Shown: piece by piece, positions 46,101 to 56,282 of the stretch
How positions within the stretch are numbered: position 1 is the first letter of the stretch
Layout of the letters: each line of letters opens with the position of its first letter
From: Lunularia cruciata
Lineage: Eukaryota; Streptophyta; Marchantiopsida; Lunulariales; Lunulariaceae
NCBI GenBank assembly: GCA_948567375.1
Contig: OX419757.1
Coordinates: forward strand, 56,730,001 to 56,794,000
Direction: 5' to 3'
DNA length: 64,000 bases
Notes under the pieces: generated by a model
The model's database searches: none
The model's input: the letters and a program-made list of their open reading frames with translations, nothing else
Told to the model about the DNA's origin: nothing
Program-made: the position numbers and the translations under genes

Positions 46101-46402
46101 GATTAGACTTAGTGAAAATAGAGATAGAAAAACTTTGGAAAGACGTTAGAGCCAAATCGAAAGATAAAATAGGAGTGTAGATGTCTTCGGAGTTAGAGAT
46201 GGAGACATTGGAGAAGAGTGGGTTGAGAGATGAAGAGTTAGATAGATTACCCACTAGTGCAATTTCAGATCAGGAAAGAGAATTGCTGGATCTGGTAGAA
46301 GAGGTAGAAGATATGAAACCCGAGGTAAGAGTAGTAGGAAGTAAAATTACTTCGGGTTTGGGTTTGAAAGTCGATGACGAAGTAGACATCGAATCGGATT
46401 AG
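43139..46402 (+). pseudogene. LTR-internal coiled-coil ORF, copy 4 (best kept)
   Basis: From ATG 43139 to the stop at 46402 one frame is kept throughout. Without the inserted A LTR and its duplication (696 bp, a multiple of 3) it is 856 codons. 43139-43807 and 43811-44542 are separated by one TGA. 45218-45460, 45473-45850 and 46181-46402 continue in frame with a handful of stops. Parts: basic N-terminus; conserved globular domain around residues 60-270 (FLAWDWNVSF, YVMKHQAVFFHKLF, EPINWARCF, PPHYIVPFAAHFYL); basic patch rich in KKRS and NPRR (possible nuclear signal); acidic stretch; long coiled coil; acidic tail. It resembles no named enzyme I can identify. A second in-frame start, MGGGKK, is conserved. 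Confidence 0.82.
44538..45229 (-). mobile_element. Family A solo LTR inside B solo LTR no. 3
   Basis: TGTGAGCCGG...GGGTGTTACA in plus orientation, 692 bp. Flanks are GTAC (44534-44537) and ATAC (45230-45233), a 4-bp duplication with one transition. It is the deepest insertion in the window (level 4). Confidence 0.93.
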
Positions 46403-49400
46403 TAATAGTTTTGAAATTTGTAGAGGCAGATATGAAGAGGTGCATTGTCATTTTGGATTTGTAGATTAGAAGAGTTGTTGTAGAACGGTATAGTTGTTAG
46501 AACTGTCTATTTGTTCACTACTTAAGAGTGACATTCGTAGTCAAATGTTGTTTAGTGCTCATAATTTCTGAGAATAGATAAAGCAAAGTGTTGTGAAGTA
46601 GTGCTCGTCTCTTGAGCTTGATTTTGAGTATCAACTTTGTGTCTATGTTTGTGAGTGTGTGAAGAAATTTGAAGTGCAAGTCAGTGTGCTTGTTGGATGT
46701 TGGATTCCATAGCCTTGATCTTCATTCTGTGTGTTTGATCCTGAGTGAAGTGCAATCAAAGCAATGCCTTGACAAATCTGAGAGGAATTGTAGTGTTGGT
46801 AGTATTCTGCATTTGTGAGTGTAGTGCAAGGTTGATGTGAAGCAATTTAGATTGAGGAAGTTGTGCCTTCAGTGGAGGGGTGGAACACAATTTTGAGGCG
46901 AAGTCGTTTTGTAGTGAAGTGTGGTTTTTGGGAGAGCCTAAATCATCATAATCAAGATTGTTTGGAAAGATTTGTTGGAGTTGTGATTAAGGAGTGTTAA
47001 TTTGTGACAAGACAGCAAATGAGTGCTTGTTACTCTCTTCTGGGTGTGGTTTCTACCTGAGAGACTAAAGAAGAACTCAAGAAGAACTGAAATTGTTACT
47101 TTGCTTTGTATTAGGAAATTTCTGACTTGTATCTCTGCAAGAACAAACTTTACTTACCCGATTACCGCAAAAATGATATTTTCCAGGTTGTCACAGTACT
47201 ACAAGGAGAGTGGGAAGGAGAAGATCATAGCAATTGACCTTCTAGGGGTGAAAAAGAGAGCCAGCCTGAGAGTTGTGTTGTGATAGACCCCAGAAAGTTC
47301 CAAAGCTTAACCCAATGGCGGTGGTAGTGAAGACGAAGGAAATCATGCAGGTGGAAGAAGAAGAAGAATTGGAAGGAGAAACCAGATTGAAGGAAGGAAT
47401 GTCAGGAGAAGAAGAGGAGTTCATGCTTCAAAGTGAAGAATCAAGCAGCGACAGCAAAGGCAAAGCGGAGGTTCAGCAAATGCAACAGCCGATGAAGGAG
47501 GCCGGAAAGCTGAGTCTCAAAGTTTCCATGTTGGAACGAGGCAGTGAGAAGAAGAAGGGAGAGGAATTCGTGGCACAACCCCAAACTGCCAAGGGTAAGA
47601 ATGCTCTAAATGTATCTACAGTGAGGCCTAGTAAAATTACTCAGGAAGAGGGAGAAATTTCCGAAGAAGAAACTTTGAGGGTGCAAAGATCTTGACTTCA
47701 GAGCAAGGTACAAGATGTAGAGGGGTTAGAACCCAAAGTCCACGCCAAGGACGCAAGGTGCGAAGGAGTGGACTATTTTTCCATAGTCGTATGTCCACTG
47801 TTGACGATGTTGCAGCAGCAGAAGATGGAAATGATAAGTGCCAAACTTGAGGTACCGGATGAATTAGCAATAGTAAAGACCCGAAGTGCCAAAACCTTGT
47901 TGATACAAAGTAAGTTGACAAGGGTGGAGATGGAGGTTGAAGAACTTTGGGTTTAGGAGGTTCTTTGGAGTAAGCACTTTGAGGTGACAAGGGAAGAATT
48001 AGTAAAAAGTTGCAAGGAAGCAAAGGAGATGACCATGATGGCTGCAAGGTTGAAAGGAGAACTTGTAGATGTGTGAGTAGAGTTGATACACTCCAAAGCA
48101 ATTGCTACGGTGATGGAGCAAGAGTTGGAGAGCCTCAAGAAGAGGGCAGAAGAGAAAGATCAAGCCTAGCAATGAGAGTTAATGGAGCATAGTAGAGAAG
48201 AAGGTTGGTTGCAAGGGTTGATGTGAGTAGAAGAGGAGCAACTCTTTGTGAATCTGAGGGAGAAGGAGACATTAAAAGTTGAATTTGAAGATGAGCTCTA
48301 GATGTATCACAGTGAATTGGAAGAAGAGAGGAAGAAGGAGAAGCTTATGGTTGTGGAAGAAACTAATGAGGTAGAAGGTGTCATCAATGAAATCAAGACC
48401 ATGCTGAGTACGGAAGTTGAATGTAAGCTTGAAGAGGCGAGGTTGCATGAGCTGAAGTTACTAATGCAAGAGACACGCAAGCGGAAGGTGAAGGATATGA
48501 AGTTAAATAATCTCTTAATTCATCTACAAGATTGTGTAGATAGGAAGATGTTAGAGGAGACAATGTGTGTCTCAGACTAGATCTTATTGGGACAGAGTTA
48601 GCTAAACTTCATAGTGAGGTAGAAGAAGTATGAAGACCCAAAGTTGTAGCAGTAGGAGTGCAAGTGTCTTTGGAGTTGTCTCTAAAACTTTAGAGAAGAG
48701 TGGGTTGGGAGATAAGGGAGGAGATGGATTACCCATGACCTCAATTGTAGAATGTAGTGAAGAAATTGTAAAAATAGAAGAGTTAGGAGTAAAATTGGAT
48801 AGACCCAAGGATGGGGAAATTATAGAGAGATTATTGGGTTTGAAAGCCGATGACGAGGTTGACATCAGATCGGATTAGAAATAGAATTGAGATTTGAAGA
48901 GGTAGATATGAAGAGGTGCATTTTCATTTTGGATCTGTAGGTTAGAAGAGTTGCTAGGAAACGGTATAGTTGTTAGAACTGTAGTTTGCCTCACTATTTA
49001 AAGGTGGCATTTGCAATCTTATGTTGTTCAGTGCTCATTATTTTTGAGAATAGATAAAGCAAAGTGTTGTGAAGCAGTGCTTGTCACTTGAGCTTGATTT
49101 CGAGTATCAATATTGTGCTTGTGTTTGTGAGTGTGTGGAGAATTTTGAAGTGCAAGTCAGTGTGCTTGTTGGATGTTGGATTCCGCAGCCTTGATCTTTA
49201 CTCTGTGTGTTTGATCCTGAGTGAAGTGCAATCAAAGCAATGCCTTGACAGATCTGAGAGGAATTGTAGTGTTGGTAGTATTCTGCATTTGCAAGTGCAA
49301 TGCACAATGTTGATGTGAAGCAATTTTGATTGAGGAATTTGTGCCTTCAACGGAGGGGTGGAACACAAGTTTGAAGCAAAGTCGTGTTGCAGTGAAGTGC

Positions 49401-49678
49401 CATTTTTGGGAGAGCCTAAATCATCACAATCAAGATTGTTTGGAAAGATTTGATGGAGTTGTGATTAAGAAGTGTTAATTTGTGACAAGACTACGAGTCA
49501 GTGCTTGTGACTCTCTTCTAGGTGTGGTTTCTACTTGAGAGATTAAAGACGCAACCAAGAAGAACTCCATTGTGACATTTGACTTTGTATTTGACCAATT
49601 TTGAATCGTATCTCTGCGGGAACGAACTTTACTTACCTGATTACCGCAAAAGTGATTTTGCCGAGTTGTCACAATGGA

Positions 49679-52412
49679 CCAAGGGAGTACAACAACAATG
49701 CTCCCCAATGAAGACCACCAATGGGTAGCCAAAACAAGCCTCAAAATATTGCATTGAGTGCATGCTATAGTTGTGGCTCTATGAGCCGTTGGTCTCCAAA
49801 TTGTCCTGAGCCAAGGTGTCAAGTTGGGTATGTTCCACTTTGTGGAAATTGTAAAGGATTGGGCCACACTAGAAATTAGTGCTTGTAGCCAAAGCCTCCG
49901 GTGAAGTATGTACCCCAATTGAGCCTACTACGCTCAATCAAAAGGGGATACAAATATAAATTATATAACCCTTGAGGAAGAGAGACCTCAAGAAGGAAGT
50001 CTAGCTTTGGAATGAGAATGGCCAAACCTTGAAATTTTGAAAGTTGAGACACGCTCAAGAAAGAAGAAGCATGATCTCAAAGAATTAAGTACAACTTCTT
50101 TGTCTTCACAAATGGCAAAGAGGTTGCATCCAAAAGCAATTCTTTCTACGAAGGAGGAGACGATTTTAGCAAAAGCCAAAGCCAAGGCCTTGCAGAGAGA
50201 AACCAATGATGCAATATAAGGAACTCGGGAGATGAGTTTGGAAGAGGACACAAAGATGAAGCCTCCAATTTTTTTGGCAAACATCATATCCAAAGTCAAG
50301 GATCTGATCCAAGCCAAGGTGGGTAGACTCATAGAACCTTGGGTCAAGACCACTAGTACTCCAATCACCATCATGAAGCGCCTCAAAGTCCAATTTGAAT
50401 GAGGAGAGACTTCAAACTTGAAGATGAAGGCAAAGAAGGTGAAGTTGGGGGAGTATCCCAATACAATATTGTAGCAGACTTGGTGTCCACAAGGGCAAAT
50501 GTCACATTCAAGCAATTGTGGGAGGACAACAAGTTGTACAAGAAATAGCTAAGTTCAGCCTCAAGAAAGTAAGGGTGATGACCAAGAAAGACTTGCCTAC
50601 AATTTATCATATTGAACAAGAAGATTTGGGATCTCCCCAAGTAGATGCAAAGATGGTGGGTTGCATGATCACATTGATACCCATTGATTTGGGTTATGGT
50701 ATGAATGTCATGACCGAGGACACTAGGAACCAGTTGGGATATCATATGTTTGAGCCAACACCCCAAATTTTGAAGTTTGCAGACCAAACCAAGAGATGAC
50801 CTTTGGGCATGCTGTCAAATATAATAACAATCATTGGAGAGGTGCCCTTCAAATTGGATTACATTGTGTTGAGACCAGTAACCAAAATTGGTTACCCATT
50901 GTTGATTAGAAGACCCTAGTTGTACAATGCCCAAGTTGTTGTGGATTGGCACTAGTAGAAGTTATGGTTTAAGAATTTTTTTTTGAGGACCAGAAACTGG
51001 TGACTATGAGTTGAAGAAAAGGTTCCCTACCTTGGGGAAATGACTTTATCAAAAGACAAAGATGAATCCAAAAATTCATTGTCTTTGTCCTCCAAAGACT
51101 CCAAAGATGAAGTCCAAGTCAATTACTTGGAATGCTACAAGGTAGAGGTAAAAAATGAAGATGACATTGCCTTGGGTGAAAATGATTTGGAGGAAAGAGG
51201 TTTGACTACAGTTTGACATTTCAAGTTAAGCCAAGCCAGTCATGTTGAAGGAGTCATCAATCCCGATGACTGTAATGACATTGTCTTGTCCAAAGGCAAA
51301 TTTTGAAAATTTTGAAGATAGTTACTTCAAAGGAGTTGGTAAGACACACTACCCTATTTATAGAGTACCAAGATGTATTTTCCTGGTTTATTGATCAAAT
51401 TTTGGGTTTTCTTTGTCAATTTGGAGAACATCAGATAAATCTTGTTGAAGGTGCAATTTTGGTATGTCAATGATAGTATTGATTTAACCCCAAGTACTTG
51501 CTCTTAGTAAGAGATGAAATTGACAAGTACTTAGGGGCCAGAATAATCATTCCTATCTTGAGCAATGAATGGGTTCCCTCTATTGTCATTGTTCCAAAGA
51601 AGAAGACTAGGAAGATTTGAGTGTGCCAAGACTTTTGCAAGTTGAATGTAGTCACAAGGAAGTATCATCATCCCTTATCTTTTACCAATACAATTTTGGA
51701 CCAAGTAGCTAGTCATCCTTGCTACAATTTTCTTGATGGATATTCAGGCTATAATCAAGTATCCATCTAGGAAGAAGAGAAAGACAAAACCACATTCATC
51801 ATTCATTAGTGCACTTTTGCTTACAATCAAATGCCCTTTGGGTTGTGTAATGCTCCTGCTACTTTCCAATGGATGATGAATGTAATCTTCAAAGATTTTT
51901 TGTGCAAATTTGTGGAAGTCTTCATTGATGATTTTTGTGTGTTTGGGCAAAGAAAAGTACATTTGGATTACCTTCACCAGACTTTTGAAAGGTGTCAATT
52001 TTCTGGCTTGTCATTACACCCAAAGAAATGCTTCTTTGCAAGGGTTCTTCTAGGGCATTGGGTCTCAAAATGAGGTATCAAAGTCGATGTTGAGAAGGTG
52101 AAAGTCATCTCAGCTTTAGAATCCTCTAAAAACATTTGGGAGCTAAGGGCCTTCTTGGGACATGTTGGATAGTACAAAAATTTTGTATCAAACTATGAGG
52201 TGTTTGCTGCACCTCTCACAAAGCTTTTGAAGAAGTCCAAAGACTACTTGTAGGAAGCAAAATAAGAAGATGCTTTCCAAGTGTTAAAGAAGAAACAGGT
52301 TGAAGCACTAATTATGAGGGCCTAAATTAGGATGCCTCTTTTCATGTGTATGTGGACACTTCATCCATGGCAATCAAAGTTGTCTTGAATCAGAAGGACA
52401 GGAAGAAGAAAG
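49679..52412 (+). pseudogene. pol: E0 gag end, protease and reverse transcriptase relic
   Basis: Continues gag after the C solo LTR. Two zinc knuckles come first (CYSCGSMSRWSPNC with its His lost; CGNCKGLGHTRN), then a basic/coiled spacer. The protease region at about 50660-50715 reads IPIDLGYGMNVM, while E1 has IPIDSGSGVNVM. The RT block 51831-52073 carries MPFGLCNAPATFQ and FIDDFCVFG. Connection and RNase H start near 52270. Frames are heavily broken. It aligns throughout with E1 57907-59680, except that E1 lacks the RT. It is cut at 52412 by E1 and resumes at 63910. Confidence 0.88.
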
Positions 52413-52826
52413 TGTGGTGCCCACATTTTTTGTTTTTTTTCAAAATAAAGGAGAAGGAGTTGTATAGAGAAGTCGGATTGCACCTATATGGCCAAAGAAA
52501 GTGAAGAAAGAAGTCTTTGGGATGAAACCCAAAGTAAAGTGACTTCGGGTCATAAGGTGAAGTACTCAGAAATGTCCTGTCAGCATACAACCCGGGGTAA
52601 ATTGTCTTTGGATCGGGGGAGCTCAACCCAAGGCAAAGACAGTCTAACAACCTTTTGTCGGGGTGAGAAATTCAAGAAGGGGCCGTTTGAAAACTGGCGG
52701 CTCATACGCGTGAAGGTTGATTGACAATGACAAGTGCATGTTGGAGGTGTGATTTCTTGGTAGGAACTCAAAGTGACAGAAGACAAAGAAGCTCAACTCT
52801 ATAAAAATTGAAACTGCAACGACAAA

Positions 52827-55400
52827 TTGTCAAGCAATTTTCCTTTGCCGTTGAGGAGTCATCTTGCAGGTGTTTGGGGAAAGGGGAATAGAGTTGGACT
52901 TGTGTTAGTGCGCAAGGGCAAAGTCGTGAGAGTGAAATTAAGAGAAAGTGAGAAAGTAGAAGAGATGGGAGGAGGGAAGAAGAACTCCAAATTTGTAGTG
53001 AGAAATCATGCGATTCGGAGATTAGATGTGATAGCGAGGATCAAAGTCTTGAGCCGACTTCGGATCACATTTTTGGCATGGAATTGGAACGTGAGTTTTC
53101 CAGGATTCATGACAGAAATCATTGAGAGTAAGTGTCTTGATGGACCCGAGGAAGAAGGGAAGAGAGGAAATCCGGCTCGCTGGACAAAGTCAGATTGGAG
53201 ACTCGTACTCGGGAAGGAGGTAGGCTCAGAGCAGGGAGCCACGTTCTTGGGGAAAGGAGAGATAGCCCAAGAGACGCAGGAGGTGAGAGATACCTTCTCG
53301 TCGAAAAGAACGAAGAATGGGTACAAAGTTGAGAGTTACAAGTATCCAATGAAGAGAGGGATCGTGAGTGCTCTCATGGCAATCTTGAAGCCGGAGAGAA
53401 TGACTTATGTGATGAAACACCAAGCGGTGTTCTTCCATAAGTTGTTTTCAGGAGAACCTATCAATTGGGTGAGGTGTTTTCACAGGAGAACGAGGCAGAT
53501 GGTGTGGAATTTGCGGGATAAGTCACCTCCACACTACATTGTGCTGTTTGCAGCACACTTTTACCTCGGGCTCAATTTACTGACCTCGACGGAGTGGACT
53601 CGGATGGTGTCGCACTTCCATCCTGATGTGCAAAAGGAGGTGGATGTCGAGGAGCAGCAATACATTCTCCAAATCCGGAGCACCAACGACTACTACGCAA
53701 AGACAGGAAAGAACGTGGAGGTCGTAGTGAGTACCCTGACAAAGAAGAGGAGTCGGCAAGGAGAAGCCAAAGATAGCAAGAAACCTCAAAAGATGCAGAG
53801 AAGTAACCCGAGGCGAAGTATGGTGGTAATTGAGTCGGAAGATGAAGACTCAGAAGGCAAGGCCGAGCTCAAGATGGAGGACTCGGAACATGAGGAGGAA
53901 CCTGAGCTGACATTGCAGAGTGGAGATACGAGCAGTGATAGTGAAGAAGGAGGAGAGATGACATCGGTGCCAGCAGCTAACAAAGAAGAAGAAGAAGTGC
54001 AAGCCAAGTTGGAGGCCGAAGACAACTCGCCGTTGGAAGACAAAGTTCCGGTGCCCAAGGAAAGGAAGATCGCAGTGCAGTGAGGGGTGCGCTCGAGAAG
54101 TAAGGTGAAGAGTGAAGCGGGGCTGAGTAACATGAAGAAAGAGGCAGAAGAAAGCTCGGGCAATGAGGCATCAATCCCGATATGAAGACTCCAGAGAAGA
54201 AGGCGAGTATAAGGAGAACATGAGGAGAGAAGAGAGACCACTCCACGGGTGGAAGTAGTTGCCAGTGATGGAGTCAATTACCTACGAGAGGTGGTGTGTC
54301 CTCTGTTGGTGAAATTGGAGTACAAGAACAAGGAGATGCAGTCGACTTGTCCAAAGGTAAAGACTATTTTGCAGGTCTTATCAAGATTAGAAGAAGAGAA
54401 CTCGGAGTTGAAGAGAAGTATAACCCAAGGTGAGGAGGAGAGAGAAGTACTACGAGTGGAAGCAGTAGAGAGAAGTCAGGTAATTGAAGACCTGAAGAGA
54501 GAAGTAAATTATCGAGAGGATCTTGTGAAGAAAAGTGACATAGCAAGAGAGAGACAGGTAGCTGAATTTGAAATCCTGAAGTAGCAGTTTGCTGATTCAA
54601 GAGTAGAAGTAATCCATGCTATGGCGAGGGTAGTAGCAAAGGATCAAGAGCTCAATAGAGTGATGGAGAGTATGGAGGAGAAGAAGCAACTCTGGCAAAG
54701 AGAGTTGGCTGTGCGGTATAGAGAAGAAGAAAGATTACGAGAGTTACTTCGTAATCAGGAAGAAAAAGTTGTACAGAAGGAGAAGGAGAAGGAGACGGTG
54801 AAAGCCGAGTTTGAGGTAGAGTTGGCGATGTAACGAGAGGAATGGCTTGCAGATTGGGAATGAGAAAGGAAGACAAGATTGGAGCCATTGAAGGAGATAG
54901 TCCTCAGGGTGAACGCGATGTTAAGTACAGAAGCCAGCGTTTGAATTGAAGAAGCACGACTACACGAGTTAAAGCTATTGGTGCAGGAGACGAGGCGTAG
55001 ACAAGCAAAAGACACCGAGATGAATGCCTTGTTAATAAAACTAAGAACTCGTGTAGACAGAAAGGTTTTAGAGGTAGAGGAAAACATTTCAATTAGATTA
55101 GACTTAGTGAAAATAGAGTTAGAAAAACTTTGGAAGGATGTTAGAGCAAAACCCGAAGTAGATAACATAGGAGTCCAAACGTCTTTGGAGTAACCATTAG
55201 AGACATTAGAGAAGAGTGGGTTGGGAGATAAGGAGTTAGATAGATTACCCATTAGTGATATTTCAGATCAGGAAAGAGAATTGCTAGATCTGGTAGAAGA
55301 AGTAGAAGATCTGAAACCCGAGGAAAAGATAGTAGGAAGTAAGATTACTTGAGGTTCAGGTTTGAAAGCCAAGGAAGAAGTAGACATCGGATCGGATTAG
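52827..55400 (+). pseudogene. LTR-internal coiled-coil ORF, copy 6
   Basis: 858 codons in one frame, from TTG (ATG in other copies) at 52827 to TAG at 55400. 52827-54083 is open for 418 residues. 54249-54584, 54621-54833 and 54978-55193 follow in the same frame, with about nine single stops of the CGA-to-TGA or CAG-to-TAG kind. Residues 1-60 are basic. 60-270 form the conserved globular part (FLAWNWNVSF, AVFFHKLF, EPINWVRCF, PPHYIVLFAAHFYLGLNLL). 300-340 is basic (KKRSRQG, SNPRR). 340-415 is acidic (EDEDSEG, EHEEEPEL). About 480-755 is a coiled coil dense in E, K, R and L. The rest is an acidic tail. There is no signal peptide or membrane segment. Confidence 0.82.
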
Positions 55401-55516
55401 TAACAAATTTGAGATTTGAAGAGGTAGATATGAAGAGGTGCATTGTCATTTTGGATCTGTAGGTTAGAAGAGTTTTTGTAGAACGGTATAGTTGTTAGAA
55501 CTGTAGATTGCTTCAC

Positions 55517-55524
55517 TATTTAAG
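55517..55524 (+). promoter_or_regulatory. Second TATA-like box in the B LTR
   Basis: TATTTAAG downstream of the ORF, within CACTATTTAAGAGTGGC. It is conserved in other B LTRs (for example near 13960 and 46520). It is a candidate promoter for the genomic RNA, which should begin in this part of the LTR. Confidence 0.4.
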
Positions 55525-56201
55525 AGTGGCATTTGCAATCAAATGTTATTCAATGCTCATTATTTCTGAGAATAGATAAAGCAAAGTGCTTTGAAGTAGT
55601 GCTCGTCGCTTGAGCTTGATTCCGTGTTTCAACTTTGTGTTTATGTTTGTGAATGTGTGGAGAAATTTGAAGTGCAAGTCAGTGTGCTTGTTGGATGTTG
55701 GATTCCACAGCCTTGATCTTCATTCTGTGTGTTTGATCCTGAGTGAAGTGCAATTGAAGCAATGCCTTGACAGATCTGAGAGGAATTGTAGTGTTGGTAG
55801 TATTTTGCATTTATGAGTGTTGTGCAAAGTTGATGTGGAACAATTTCTATCGAGGAAGTTGTGCCTTCAGTGGAGGGGTGGAACACAATTCTGAGGTGAA
55901 GTTGTTTTGCAGTGAAGTGCCATTTTTGAGAGAGCTTGAATCATCACAATCAAGATTGTTTGGAAAGAATTGATGGATTTGTGATTATGGAGTGTTAATT
56001 TGTGACAAGACTGCGAGTCAGTGCTTGTTACTCTCTTCTGGGTGTGGTTTCTACCTGAGAGATTAAAGACGCAACCAAGAAGAACTACATTGTTACTCTT
56101 TGCTTTGTATTTGACCAATTCTGACTCGTATCTCTGCGGGAACAAACTTTACTTACCCAATTACCGCAAAAGTGATATTTGCCGGGTTGTCACATGATTT
56201 T

Positions 56202-56219
56202 TGGTGCCGCTGCTGGGGA
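56202..56219 (+). other. E1 primer-binding site (tRNA-Asp type)
   Basis: TGGTGCCGCTGCTGGGGA, 7 bases after the LTR. It matches 15 of 18 positions of the complement of the plant tRNA-Asp 3' end as I know it. Confidence 0.75.
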
Positions 56220-56282
56220 CACAAATCTCGGAAGTGGAAGAATACAAAGCCAAATTGGAAACTGGGTATCAATGCAATATGA

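Larger units (their letters stand above)
42724..47195 (+). mobile_element. Family B solo LTR no. 3, split by an A solo LTR
   Basis: TGTGGTGCCC...CCAGGTTGTCACA with a perfect 5-bp duplication GTACT (42719-42723, 47196-47200). Without the A LTR and its duplication it is 3,776 bp, matching the 3,782-bp LTR at 52413. It sits inside the C LTR ORF, whose coding resumes at 47201. Confidence 0.96.
41995..48878 (+). pseudogene. LTR-internal coiled-coil ORF of family C, split by a B solo LTR
   Basis: First half 41995-42723: ATG at 41995, then MFLAWN, 42146-42676 open with LKPEQTTYV, QAVFFHQIF and PPHYFVPFAVHFYFGLNLL. Second half from 47201: acidic region (47273-47695), coiled coil (47768-47956, 48302-48580) and acidic tail ending in TAG at 48878. 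Every part has a counterpart in the B ORF in the same order, but identity is clearly lower than among B copies. The hydrophobic and aromatic positions of the globular part are kept. There are many stops. It shows the ORF predates the B/C split. Confidence 0.75.
33608..49673 (+). mobile_element. Family C solo LTR split by A2 and a B solo LTR
   Basis: Starts TGTGGTACCC at 33608 and ends GAGTTGTCACA at 49673. It has a perfect 5-bp duplication ATGGA (33603-33607, 49674-49678), and E0 gag coding continues on both sides. Removing A2 (34071-41899) and the B solo LTR (42724-47195) leaves about 3.76 kb in three pieces: 33608-34070, 41904-42723 and 47201-49673. It is the same size and plan as the B LTR but clearly diverged in sequence. 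Confidence 0.93.
52413..56194 (+). repeat. E1 5' LTR (3,782 bp) containing an 858-codon ORF
   Basis: TGTGGTGCCC...CGGGTTGTCACA, directly followed by the primer-binding site, which fixes its 3' edge. Its parts are about 390 bp of U3-like sequence rich in the short words ACCCGA and CTTCGGG, TATAAAAA at 52800, the coiled-coil ORF 52827-55400, and a second TATA-like run TATTTAAG at 55517-55524. The last 670 bp are strongly conserved among all B copies. Confidence 0.95.
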
